From: Dactylonectria macrodidyma
Lineage: Eukaryota > Ascomycota > Sordariomycetes > Hypocreales > Nectriaceae
Length of the DNA: 64,000 bases
Direction of reading: 5' to 3'
NCBI GenBank assembly: GCA_020744425.1
Contig: JAGMUV010000007.1
Span: 1,054,001 to 1,118,000, forward strand
In this document: one piece after another, positions 48,959-57,923 of the stretch
Layout: each line of letters starts with the position of its first letter
Numbering within the stretch: the stretch's first letter is position 1
Notes under the pieces: model-generated
The model's database searches: none
What the model saw: only the letters and a program-made list of their open reading frames with translations
What the model was told of the DNA's origin: nothing
Made by a program: the position numbers and the translations under genes

Positions 48959-49945
48959 ATGGTGTCGTTCGCCACGATCAAGGACTTCTTCCAAACCCTG
49001 AGCCACCCCTGGCTCTTCATGCGCGTCAGTCTACGGTTCTGGCCCGGCACAGTGAGACAGCTTCTCGCCAAGTCGGACTTTCGCACGCTCTTTTCCCCCT
49101 CGGCCTTTAGCGAAGTCTGGTTCGGCAACTTCTGGGCCTTCGTCGGGCCCCAAGTCAAGGCGAGCGCCGAGAAGCGCGTCGTTCCTCTGCTCGAGGGCCG
49201 AGTCCACGACGGACAGGTTTGCGAAGAGGTCGTCGGCGTACCCATCGATGGTCTTGTCCTGGAGATTGGCGCAGGCACAGGTATGTGGGCGGATGTGTTT
49301 GCCAAAGTAGGCAAGGGCACAAGCGCAGGTGCTGCCGCAAAGGATGTCGGTGAAGAGGTGAGGCGGCGCAAAGGCAGCGGGCTCAAGCGCGTGTACGGCA
49401 TCGAGCCAAATCCCCAGTCAGCAGCGGCTCTGCGACAACGGGTTGAGGAGATCGGTCTCGATGACATTTATGAAGTCGTCCCTGTGGGTATCGAAGATCT
49501 CAACAATCCAACAGCATGGGAAGGCCGTATCGAGCCCGGCAGCGTCGACTGCATAGTGACGATTCTGTGTCTGTGCAGCATCCCAGAGCCAGAGAAGAAT
49601 ATCCGGCTTCTGTACGACTGCCTGAAAAAGGGGGGTAGATGGTACGCGTACGAGCACGTTCAAGTTGATGTTAAACGTGGAGGCGTATTCATGTGGCTGT
49701 ATCAGTGTGAGTATCCTTGCCACCATGTCCAACACCATTGCAGTTGTCATGAAGCTGATCAATGCCGTAAAACAGGGTTCACCAGTCTTGCTTGGTCGAG
49801 AGTGCTTGGGTCATGCAGGATCTGCCGCGCCACTGGTAAATCGCTGAGAAATGCTGGGCCGTGGGAGAAGATTGATTTGGCTCAGCCCCTAGACGAGGCA
49901 GCTTATGCCGTGCTTCCTCATGTTCTTGGAACGTTGACGAAGTGA
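48959..49945 (+). CDS. Class I SAM-dependent methyltransferase, METTL7/TMT1-like
   Basis: Exons 48959-49706 and 49776-49945 give 305 residues. The 69-nt intron (GTGAGT...AAACAG) is a multiple of three and contains no stop, so the unspliced frame also stays open; splicing is preferred because it restores YQWF-type context and removes a Cys/His-rich stretch unlike the family. SAM-binding motif I is LVLEIGAGTGMW at residues 99-110, the motif II acid is in VYGIEPNP, and the post-motif block SVDCIVTILCLCSIPEPEKNIRLLYDCLKKGGRWYAYEHV is the METTL7 signature. The C-terminus GPWEKIDL...VLPHVLGTLTK fits the same family. The N-terminus is amphipathic/hydrophobic and could associate with membranes or lipid droplets. 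Substrate unknown (animal relatives methylate thiols). Confidence 0.87.
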   Translation: MVSFATIKDFFQTLSHPWLFMRVSLRFWPGTVRQLLAKSDFRTLFSPSAFSEVWFGNFWAFVGPQVKASAEKRVVPLLEGRVHDGQVCEEVVGVPIDGLVLEIGAGTGMWADVFAKVGKGTSAGAAAKDVGEEVRRRKGSGLKRVYGIEPNPQSAAALRQRVEEIGLDDIYEVVPVGIEDLNNPTAWEGRIEPGSVDCIVTILCLCSIPEPEKNIRLLYDCLKKGGRWYAYEHVQVDVKRGGVFMWLYQCEYPCHHVQHHCSCHEADQCRKTGFTSLAWSRVLGSCRICRATGKSLRNAGPWEKIDLAQPLDEAAYAVLPHVLGTLTK

Positions 49946-50133
49946 ACATGTCAAGATCCCGGGGTTTTTAGTTAGGGAAAGCCGTGGCCATTCTTCCACA
50001 ATCCCCCCACACGAAGACCGCACGGAATGCTGTCCAAGTTCGCCAAAGAGGTACAAAGATGTCTGCAATATCGGTTCATTTGAACAATGTCTTGCAAGTC
50101 CAGCGTATCTGATCCAATAACGCATGTGGTCCA

Positions 50134-53100
50134 TCAAAGTTCGTCGTCATCGTCGTCCTCTGAAAGGAATATTGAGTTCCTCTTGCTCGATCCCTCAATT
50201 TCGACCATCTTCTTATCGTCAAACTCTTTGAGGTCCACGGCCTCCGACTTCACGGGCAGAGTAGTCTTCGTGTCTTCGCTCTTCGTCTTCTCCTTTTTGA
50301 AGTGTTGCTCCTGCTTCAAGCCCTTTTCTTCCATCTCCTCTTTAGGCTTGATCTCAACCTTAGGCTTGATCTCTACCTTAGGCTTGACATCAATCTCTGC
50401 CTTGGGCTTGACATCAATCTCTCCCTTGGCATCTTCTTCGCCATCCATCTTGACGAGTGCCAGACTAATCAACATCGCTTCCCTTCTCTGATAAAATGTA
50501 TCCAAGCAGTTCCTTCTAGCTTCTTGGGTCCAGTTCTCCACGACAAGAGCAAATTCGGTCGCGTTGACAAACCCAAATTCCCGCGCCATTTCGCAGAATT
50601 GGCGAAGCCTGACTTCTTCTGGGGGGTTATAGTTATTGTGCAATCTGTCGCCAGCAGGTGCCTCCTGACTGCTCGCAAAAAGAGCATTTTGTCCCTCGAC
50701 ATCCCCAACCGAGTAAGACGTCATTGCCGCGCGCCGTGACAGCTGCTCTTCGACTTTCGAAGATCCAACCACCTCTGAATTATCATGCGTGTACTCAACT
50801 CCAGCAGAGGTCAAAATAGCCTGAATAGCATCGCTCTTGGGAGTCTTGGCCTTCCTAGATCCTGACGCCTGTTCCGGGTTCTCCGCCGTCAAAAGCGCTG
50901 CCAACTGGCTCATCCCCCCGTCCTCGGCGTTTCCTTGTTCTTGCTTGACCACAGCAGTTTCTTCATCCTTGGCTGCTATTTCCATGTCGACGTCCACAAG
51001 ATTTACCCCAGCTTTGGCTTCTGCGATGTTGGTTTTATTGACGATGTCTTGAAGCAAGCCATTATCATCGTGAAAGGTAAAAATGTTTCCCAGGCCAAAG
51101 ATCTCGCCCTTCCTCTCGGTGTCTTGCTGCACACCTTTAAAATATCGTCGTTCTGATGAGGCGGTATACCCAATGTTGGCTTGTTGTTGCTTGTAGACCT
51201 GGCGTGCGTATACAATTTCTTCTACGGTTCCCAATGAGATGAGTCGAAAAACTTCAACATCCCGTGTTTGACCAATTCGGTAGGCTCGATCTTGTGCCTG
51301 GAGGTCGTATGCTGGGTTCCAGTGGGGATCAATGATGACGACCTTGTTTGCAGATGTAATGTTGAGTCCAACGCCACCGGCTTTGGTCGAAATGAGGAAA
51401 ACGAATTGCGTCGGGTCGGAGTTGAACGTATCAACAACTTCCTGGCGCTGATCATAACTCAGTGACCCGTCTAAATAACTGACGGAATAACTCGTGTTGG
51501 TGAAGAGGTGCTGCAAAATTCGGAGTAGCCGCACGCTGTGCGAGAAGACCAGCACTTTATCACCATTGCTGTGCCAAAACTTGAGAAGCTTCTTCAGAAC
51601 TTTCCATTTACCACAGTACTCTGGATTGACGAGGTTTTTTATCAGATCCCGATTGTCGTAGAGCACTTTCCACGCATCGGGAACACAAGTTTGCAGTATT
51701 CTAAGCTCTGAATTGTGCTTCACGTCCGTGTCGGTTGTCTGCGGTACCAAGAGAGTAAGGTGATTCGCGAGTTTTCGCAACACAGTCATGCTGGGAAACA
51801 CGGCGTGTTGCCATCGATTCCCGTCGGGAAGGAATTCACCGCAGCACCAACCTTTTTTCTTTCCCTCGCAACATGGTTCGGAGATAGAGCGTATGGCATT
51901 AACTTCGTAGCTAGCCAGAAAGTTCTCGTATGCGCCGCGTTGCAGATCGGTGAGCGGACAAAAGACCACTCTGTCAGTCTTCTTGGGTAGCTGATGTGCT
52001 ATGAGCGTCTTCATCCGCCGTAGAAAGTAACGAGGCAGGAGATTTTCGACGAGCTTGTTGGCTGTCTGCCTGGCAAGGCTCAATTGAGCAACTGTCGCGT
52101 CGTGGGACTGACCAACTGTCAACGGTTTCGTGACGGTTTGCGACCACTCTGCGATGGTTCCGAAATGTCCCGGATTGGTCCAATCCAATAGTGTCCAAAG
52201 CTCCTCGTACTTATTCTGAATTGCCGTTCCCGTAAGGCCAAGTCGGCAAAGCGCATTGATTTCATTCAAGGCCTTGGTTGTTTCTGAATATCTGTCTTTG
52301 AGCCGATGGCATTCATCAGCAATCACAGCATCCCACTGCACCATGTTGATGGAACTTCGGCTGTTCTTGTAGGTATCATATGTGGTGATCATAATCTCCA
52401 ACCGACCGGCTCGAGCTGCTCCGAGAACATCTTCCTTGTTGGTGCCATGAAAGACATCGACGTGCCACCAGCCCCATCGATTCAGCTCGTTCTTCCAGTT
52501 CATGATCAGGGATCCGGGACAAACAACCAAGACTCTCGGGTACCATCGACCGATGTGTTGGCGCACCTGTCGCATGCGTCTCGCGTCTCGTTCATCGCCA
52601 GTCTTGCCAAAAGCCGCTGTCAGGAAAGCTGCAACTTGCACTGTTTTACCAAGACCCATGTCGTCGCCTAAAATGCCACCTTCTTGGTACACGAATTTTC
52701 GATGGAGGAACGCCACACCAGCAACCTGATAGTCTCGCAAATACTGAGCAATTGATGCTGGGATGAGGCCCGCTGATTGCCGAAGTTCAATGTCTTTGTA
52801 TGGTCTCGATGGTTTCACACCACTGGCGTCGTCAAACTTTGGTCGCTCCTCAAGCTCTCCCAGTCTTCCTGTTTCCTCAAAGTGTATTCCAGAGTAGTCC
52901 GGGGGCAACATGAGAGCAGCATCGTGATGAAGCTTCCTATTCGCATCAAACTGGCGTCTCCTGTCCTGGAGGTACTCCGGTACTCCGGAAAGCTCAAGAT
53001 CGTCCTCGTAGCCGGGTTTGTCCTCGTTTGCTACTCCATTTCTCTTTTTTGCAGTGGATTTCCGCTTCCCCCTGCGCTTTTTGGGCTTAACTGGTAGATC

Positions 53101-53253
53101 GTCGTCGTCATCCGTCCAGAGGACTTTTTCGGAGAAATCGACCTCTAGTTTTCTCTTCCGCGCACTTTTGTCAACTGGGTCGACATCCTCACCAGATTCC
53201 GAAGTTGAAGGTTCATCGACAATCTCGATGACCTCCTTAGCTGTTCGTACCAT
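50134..53253 (-). CDS. SNF2-family ATPase, ERCC6L2-like DNA repair translocase
   Basis: Single exon, 1039 residues. A basic, acidic-patch N-terminus with nuclear-localisation character (KPKKRRGKRKSTAKK) precedes the SNF2 core. Motif I (Walker A) is GDDMGLGKTVQ at about 197-206; motif II is DECH at about 313-316 instead of the commoner DEAH/DEGH; motif III is LGLTGTAIQNKYEELWTLLDW. The C-terminal helicase lobe has VFLISTKAGGVGLNITSANKVVIIDPHWNPAYDLQAQDRAYRIGQ. Between the lobes a CC-x(6)-CC cluster (EPCCEGKKKGWCCGEF) resembles the Cys cluster of ERCC6L2/Rad26-like proteins, the reason for my subfamily call. The C-terminus has short repeats EIDVKPK/VEIKPK and an acidic end. Probable role: chromatin or DNA translocation in repair. 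Paired MCB elements lie 50-75 bases upstream. Confidence 0.85.
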   Translation of the reverse strand: MVRTAKEVIEIVDEPSTSESGEDVDPVDKSARKRKLEVDFSEKVLWTDDDDDLPVKPKKRRGKRKSTAKKRNGVANEDKPGYEDDLELSGVPEYLQDRRRQFDANRKLHHDAALMLPPDYSGIHFEETGRLGELEERPKFDDASGVKPSRPYKDIELRQSAGLIPASIAQYLRDYQVAGVAFLHRKFVYQEGGILGDDMGLGKTVQVAAFLTAAFGKTGDERDARRMRQVRQHIGRWYPRVLVVCPGSLIMNWKNELNRWGWWHVDVFHGTNKEDVLGAARAGRLEIMITTYDTYKNSRSSINMVQWDAVIADECHRLKDRYSETTKALNEINALCRLGLTGTAIQNKYEELWTLLDWTNPGHFGTIAEWSQTVTKPLTVGQSHDATVAQLSLARQTANKLVENLLPRYFLRRMKTLIAHQLPKKTDRVVFCPLTDLQRGAYENFLASYEVNAIRSISEPCCEGKKKGWCCGEFLPDGNRWQHAVFPSMTVLRKLANHLTLLVPQTTDTDVKHNSELRILQTCVPDAWKVLYDNRDLIKNLVNPEYCGKWKVLKKLLKFWHSNGDKVLVFSHSVRLLRILQHLFTNTSYSVSYLDGSLSYDQRQEVVDTFNSDPTQFVFLISTKAGGVGLNITSANKVVIIDPHWNPAYDLQAQDRAYRIGQTRDVEVFRLISLGTVEEIVYARQVYKQQQANIGYTASSERRYFKGVQQDTERKGEIFGLGNIFTFHDDNGLLQDIVNKTNIAEAKAGVNLVDVDMEIAAKDEETAVVKQEQGNAEDGGMSQLAALLTAENPEQASGSRKAKTPKSDAIQAILTSAGVEYTHDNSEVVGSSKVEEQLSRRAAMTSYSVGDVEGQNALFASSQEAPAGDRLHNNYNPPEEVRLRQFCEMAREFGFVNATEFALVVENWTQEARRNCLDTFYQRREAMLISLALVKMDGEEDAKGEIDVKPKAEIDVKPKVEIKPKVEIKPKEEMEEKGLKQEQHFKKEKTKSEDTKTTLPVKSEAVDLKEFDDKKMVEIEGSSKRNSIFLSEDDDDDEL

Positions 53254-53793
53254 CTTCGACGATCACCGTGAAAGTGATGAGATAGTGGGGTTTGGGACAA
53301 GGCGCAACGCGTCATAACGCGTTGCGGATGCGAAGGCACGTGATTCTTCTGCCTAAACGCCTCAACACCACCAATGCATCATGAGACTGATTGAAGCGAG
53401 AAATAAAAATAAGAATGTGCGCTTCATTTCTCGCTTCTCTCAGTTTCTATTCAACAAGATCTCGTTGGGTGGCCAATTTTACATGGGATATGTTTGAACC
53501 TCTCCGGCTCGGAATACGCCTCCACACTCGGAAAAGGCCCCGTAAAGTGTAGAGAGCACAAGAGGTGCAGTATTTTTTTTTCATCTAACAATGCGGAGGA
53601 TCTTCTTATGGTCTCAATTCATTATCCAAATACAGCCCAAAAAAAACATAACTCATATACCTAAGGATCGTTCTGCTCGTGACCATTGGACTCACAATCC
53701 GACCCCAACTAGATACCATGAACGAGGCAGCCTATCCTTGTTCAAGGCCATTTGTAATCTCCTCACAGTGCCTAACAGTCTCTAGCTTGTGGC
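53254..53793. other. Intergenic region with helicase promoter
   Basis: 540 bases upstream of the SNF2 gene and downstream of the HET gene. Contains the MCB palindrome; T-rich run near 53573. No gene recognised. Confidence 0.5.
53303..53326. promoter_or_regulatory. Palindromic pair of MluI cell-cycle boxes (ACGCGT)
   Basis: A perfect 10-bp inverted repeat, CGCAACGCGT and ACGCGTTGCG, separated by CATA. Each arm holds ACGCGT, the known recognition core of the MBF (Mbp1/Swi6-type) G1/S factor. It lies 50-73 bases before the ATG of the SNF2 repair gene on the minus strand. Confidence 0.65.
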
Positions 53794-55671
53794 TTAAACA
53801 AGGATGACAACCTGTGGTGGTGTCAATTTGACCTGAGGAAGTATTGCCAGCTCTCCCTGCATCAGGCCCTCGAAGTATGACTCTCCGATGAGTAGATATC
53901 GGTGTTCACCAACAGGTCGCAGTACGTAAAGTACGCCTCCGCCTCTGATCAGCCAAACTTCATCTGTCGTCTCCGCTTCTGCTGGCGCAAGTCCAATCAG
54001 GCCGTTGTTGGTCTGGGCGACCCGTCTCCGATTTATCCGCGCCACGATTCCGCGCCCAGTCCTCCATTGAGCCTTAGTTAGTAAGACAAGGTCTTCCCCC
54101 GGAACTTGATCAGGATATTCTCCGTGCCCCGTTGGGTTCACTGTTTTCCGGTATGCGTCTGACATCTTTTCTCCAGTAACAAAGTACTCGCTTTCTAGGT
54201 CATCAACTGCAATGGAGAAGTTGGTTTTGTCCTTCAGCTCTTGGGAATGCATTGATTCCCAAACCTGGCTTAGAGCCGCCACCTGTATACCTTCCAGCTG
54301 AAGAGCATCGTCATCCAAAACACGAAACAGTGGTGATGAAGATGATGGGAAAATCTGGTTGCTTGCAAAAACGACTTGTTTGCCCGTTGATACATCCCGA
54401 GACAAGACCTTACGAGGTAGGGTTCTCCAGTCAGGCACCCATGATGGGAGGTCGGGTGCAACACCAAACCTGCAAAGTTCCAAGATTGCTAGCGGCCACT
54501 CGTCAGACACCATGCAGGAGACTGCAACGTGTGTGAAGATATCCTTGACGGACTTGCTGTAGTCGACGGGGATGCTCTTGGCTAGTTCAGCCTCATCGAC
54601 TACCATACAGAGGGGGGCAAACACTTTGTCCAGAGAGTTGGTCGCTTTGAGATCCCGAAATTTCAAAAGCATAGACATGACGGTATATCTCTTGATGCCG
54701 TCGCTTTCCGCGGACTCCGATGCAGCCCTTGCATACGCTAGTTTGTGAAGTTGGATGACTTTCTCAACCTCCCAGATTGTGGCGTCGACGAAGAAAGCAT
54801 TCCTGTCTGGGGTCTTTTCATATCCAGCTCTCAGCACTCTCAAAGCTTGCATATACAAGTGTAAAGACGGAGTGAATTTGCTCTTGTCCATCCACCAGTG
54901 ACCGCACAAGAATATTCCGAGACGTGGCGACGAGTATTCCTGAACCGTCCAGACGCGCTTCCAGTATTGGTTAGCAACGATCCTTGCAGCATCTTTCATC
55001 TCCTGATATCGCCCATTAATGTGGACTGTCGGCAAAATCGGTCTGGCCTGCGCTTTCCCGCCTCTATCGGCGTCGGGTTTGCCGTGTGCCCAATCCACCA
55101 ACTCATCCAAATATTTGAGACCATCCGCCCCAGTCTCTCCCAGCCAAGTAATGACCATGGTTGATCTCTCATAAATTTGCTTCATCTTAGACACTTGTGC
55201 ATTGCGCTCCACGACGTCGCCCTGATTAATGCATATCGCGTCAATCCATAGTGGCAAAGTCTCATTCCCTCGAAGCAACTGCTGAACATGGTGCAGGCTG
55301 GCCACCAGATTTTTCGTAGCGGCAAACTCGTGCCGATCTACGTATATGGTGCCCATTTCCGTTGGATCACCCCAGACGTATGACATCGCGGCATAATCGC
55401 CCTCGGCATCCTCGATTTTGCGGATTTCTGTGGTGAGGCGCAGTTCGGAGGACTGATCCCCTGCGTAAAGGATCACCAATCGAATCTCATCTGACTCTAA
55501 CCGGGTGTATGGAAGCGACCCTGGTAAGATTGGCCCTTTGTCTGCCCACGAAAGTTCACCCGGGAGGCCATCGCGTTGGACCAGGTCGTGGAATGGACGC
55601 CGGGGGACCTCAGCGGTGGCAGCTTTGCCTGAGATCTTGGCTGCACGATGAGAACTGACGGACGACCCCAT
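53794..55671 (-). CDS. Heterokaryon-incompatibility (HET) domain protein
   Basis: Single exon, 625 residues from ATG 55671. The HET domain spans about residues 93-245 and has all three conserved blocks: YAAMSYVWGDPTE, LPLWIDAICINQGDVVERNAQVSKMKQIYERS and MVITWLGE. The C-terminal half is without recognisable WD40, TPR, ankyrin or NACHT repeats, matching the HET-6/OR type of stand-alone HET protein. HET domains trigger programmed cell death in non-self recognition between strains; the domain is related to TIR domains. The N-terminus MGSSVSSH has the Gly2 and Ser6 expected for N-myristoylation. An upstream in-frame TTG extension was rejected because the ATG gives the usual start. Whether it is an active incompatibility gene cannot be read from sequence. 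Confidence 0.93.
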   Translation of the reverse strand: MGSSVSSHRAAKISGKAATAEVPRRPFHDLVQRDGLPGELSWADKGPILPGSLPYTRLESDEIRLVILYAGDQSSELRLTTEIRKIEDAEGDYAAMSYVWGDPTEMGTIYVDRHEFAATKNLVASLHHVQQLLRGNETLPLWIDAICINQGDVVERNAQVSKMKQIYERSTMVITWLGETGADGLKYLDELVDWAHGKPDADRGGKAQARPILPTVHINGRYQEMKDAARIVANQYWKRVWTVQEYSSPRLGIFLCGHWWMDKSKFTPSLHLYMQALRVLRAGYEKTPDRNAFFVDATIWEVEKVIQLHKLAYARAASESAESDGIKRYTVMSMLLKFRDLKATNSLDKVFAPLCMVVDEAELAKSIPVDYSKSVKDIFTHVAVSCMVSDEWPLAILELCRFGVAPDLPSWVPDWRTLPRKVLSRDVSTGKQVVFASNQIFPSSSSPLFRVLDDDALQLEGIQVAALSQVWESMHSQELKDKTNFSIAVDDLESEYFVTGEKMSDAYRKTVNPTGHGEYPDQVPGEDLVLLTKAQWRTGRGIVARINRRRVAQTNNGLIGLAPAEAETTDEVWLIRGGGVLYVLRPVGEHRYLLIGESYFEGLMQGELAILPQVKLTPPQVVILV

Positions 55672-56842
55672 CGCACCAAATGCTTCTAGGTGGATAAATA
55701 TGACCAACTGTAAAGAAAGAGATCATCTATGAGATGTGGCCGAATGGTGTTTGAGGGAGAATCGGCTGGGAAAACGCCGGTTCCTATACAACAAGGATGA
55801 AACCAAGATCCTTGCAAACCTAGGTCTGGTTTCTCCTCTCTTAATTATCATTCCCCAATTGTAAACCACGATGTCGAGCTTTAAAAAAGACACGGTCCAG
55901 GCTTCCACCTCACTCGATCGAGGCAAGGCAATGAATGAATGATCCTACGGCCAGGATCTTGCTGAGGGGCCAACGTGAGTCAATCCTTCGGCCCTTTCGT
56001 CCAGGCTTCTGGTTCCACATTTAGACCAACAGGTAGGCTGTACACCCAACACAGAGAAACCTGACCCAATTCCTCTGAGTGAGATTTCAATGCGATTCAC
56101 CCATTTCAACATTCGGATTGATTTAGGAAACGGAGAAAGCTCGATAGTAGCTACTCATTTATGCAGCTAAATGATGACAGCGCCAAGACAAAGAATATCG
56201 ACAGCTTCAAATGGGACAAGAAATTATAGTAGGACAAGGATCAGACCCCACACAACAGTGTCACCCCACTCAAATAACTCATTAGCGGTTGTTTCAAGCC
56301 TTGATTGCTCCTCTCTCCTACTTTGGGGCTGAGATGGCAGAGTCAAGGCTTGTGGTTCGAAGGATCAAGCTGGCACAATCGTAATCTCAAGGCTGCGGAT
56401 GCCATTGGTACGCGCCTCATGTCATGGACAGGGGTTTGTGCCATAGCCTCTTCGTTCACGTTCAACCAACAGAAGTAACATATATATAACATGAAATTGA
56501 TTCCCACATATCAAGAAAGCTCTTCTACCGATTTCCTTGACGCTAAATCCCCCCCAAATACGACAAAGCGAGTCTCTTAGTTAAAAATCACTCCACACAA
56601 GACATCCCGCTCACGCCCATTAGAAGTGAGTTGCCTCTTTCTAAGACGTGAATTATTACTAATGCGTTGCCGCCAGATCTAGCTACTGAAATTGGACGCC
56701 GAAATAATACTCCAGACGCTGGCCGAGGACTCCCAAATCACCACGTACATACTGTTTGTAACCCAGCACGGCCAAGCACAACTCTGAGATCGACTTACAG
56801 CCTCTATCCTCTCCCGGCCCGGTGACCCGAGTTCGGTTCAAC
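55672..56842. other. Intergenic region
   Basis: 1.17 kb of divergent upstream DNA between the HET gene and a small membrane-protein gene. No gene recognised. Confidence 0.5.
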
Positions 56843-57136
56843 ATGTCGGGTCGATTTTCCGCATTCAGCAATGTTGTTGTGCCGCACGTCAAGGCGGGGA
56901 AGTTGTCAGCTAGAGAGGAGGCCACTCACAATTGGAACAAGGGCCTCGGCATTGGACTACTAGTTGCTGCGGTTATTCTGACTGGTCTGCTTATCCTGGT
57001 GGGCTGCATCCTAAGGAAAAGGTCCAAAAAGGCTAGATTGCAGATCGCGGAGGACCAGCAGGATGAAGAGATGGGAAACGTGAGGGGGTCACCCGGCGAA
57101 GAATCGGCTAGGCGAGCGAAAGTAGTATATAACTAA
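56843..57136 (+). CDS. Predicted single-pass membrane protein, 97 aa
   Basis: Not recognised. The frame from ATG 56843 encodes a short N-terminal part, one strong transmembrane segment at about residues 34-58 (GLGIGLLVAAVILTGLLILVGCIL), a positive stop-transfer cluster (RKRSKKAR) and an acidic/polar tail ending KVVYN. By the positive-inside rule the C-terminus is cytosolic. This layout resembles many fungal type I/III single-span proteins, sometimes the last exon of a longer secreted receptor-like protein; no upstream exon with a signal peptide could be joined. Existence as a gene is plausible but not proven. Confidence 0.5.
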   Translation: MSGRFSAFSNVVVPHVKAGKLSAREEATHNWNKGLGIGLLVAAVILTGLLILVGCILRKRSKKARLQIAEDQQDEEMGNVRGSPGEESARRAKVVYN

Positions 57137-57602
57137 GGTGTAGCAGGCTTGTTGAAATGATACCCATGAGTTTTTATGTTTAAATCTCGAGTTTTCAGGT
57201 TTCGTATCACTCTTTTTCTTTTTTGGGGGGGTTCAGGGCAATTTATGTCATGCCCCTAAGTGATATTTCGCGAGAGCATCCTGGTTTTGTAATGCCACGC
57301 ACAGAGCCGAACCCGGATGAATATGTTCACGACATTGAATGGAATAGCGCTGAGAAGTTTTTAACAAAGGAATTATAATTTCTAAATTTATCATGGCCGT
57401 AGCCTGGATGCCATGGCATCTTTCCGCTACAAATTCACCTCAACGCCTTTCAATGCTATGTACAAGTGACTCTGTATCGTCACCACTAGGCACGTCATTG
57501 GATTGGGTAGCCATTTATTTCATGGCTCCCATCAATTGCAAGCCCTTTCGAGTCTTGTTATGGAGATCAAACCCGACGATACTCGTGTAGGGCAGCGCTC
57601 GT
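57137..57602. other. Convergent intergenic region
   Basis: 3' flanks of two small genes; AT-rich, nothing recognised. Confidence 0.5.
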
Positions 57603-57923
57603 TTACAGGTTGCCGTCGAGGATCAGGGGGCAGATGGCGGGCCAGCCAAGGGCGACACCCATAAAGGGGAAGAAGCTGTTGATACCACTGTTAGTTACCA
57701 ATCAAGTTTCAAGTTTTACTGTTTGTTCAACTTACAGAACGGCCTGGCTACCAACGCGCTTGACCATCTTGCCGTAGTCGGGCTTAGCGGCTTTCTGAGT
57801 GATGGAGATACGCTCAAAGGGGTGAGCCTCCATGGATCGACCAACAGTTCGCATGGCGCCGAGGAGAGAGAATTGACGGCGGGCTGCAGCGCGAGTGATG
57901 ATGCGGGCGGCAAAGGCAGACAT
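57603..57923 (-). CDS. Small predicted mitochondrial inner-membrane protein, 86 aa
   Basis: Exons 57923-57736 and 57675-57603; the intron (GTAAGT...TCAACAG) is in phase and gives 86 residues. The N-terminus MSAFAARIITRAAARRQFSLLG is a textbook mitochondrial presequence. A polar middle (HPFERISITQKAAKPDYGKMVKRVGSQ) leads to one membrane segment (AVLFFPFMGVALGWPAICPLIL) close to the C-terminus. The size, topology and LGWP motif in the membrane span recall very small respiratory-chain subunits such as yeast Cox26, but this is only an inference from the motif. Clean splicing and a presequence make a real gene likely. Located head-to-head with GPI11 at 1.4 kb distance. Confidence 0.75.

Noticed and set aside
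39525..49945. Possible secondary-metabolite cluster (reductase, esterase, methyltransferase, transporter nearby)
   Set aside because: No core synthase, terpene cyclase or pathway regulator is present and housekeeping genes lie between the enzymes.
55672..55707. N-terminal extension of the HET protein
   Set aside because: Starts at TTG; the ATG at 55671 gives a plausible N-terminus.
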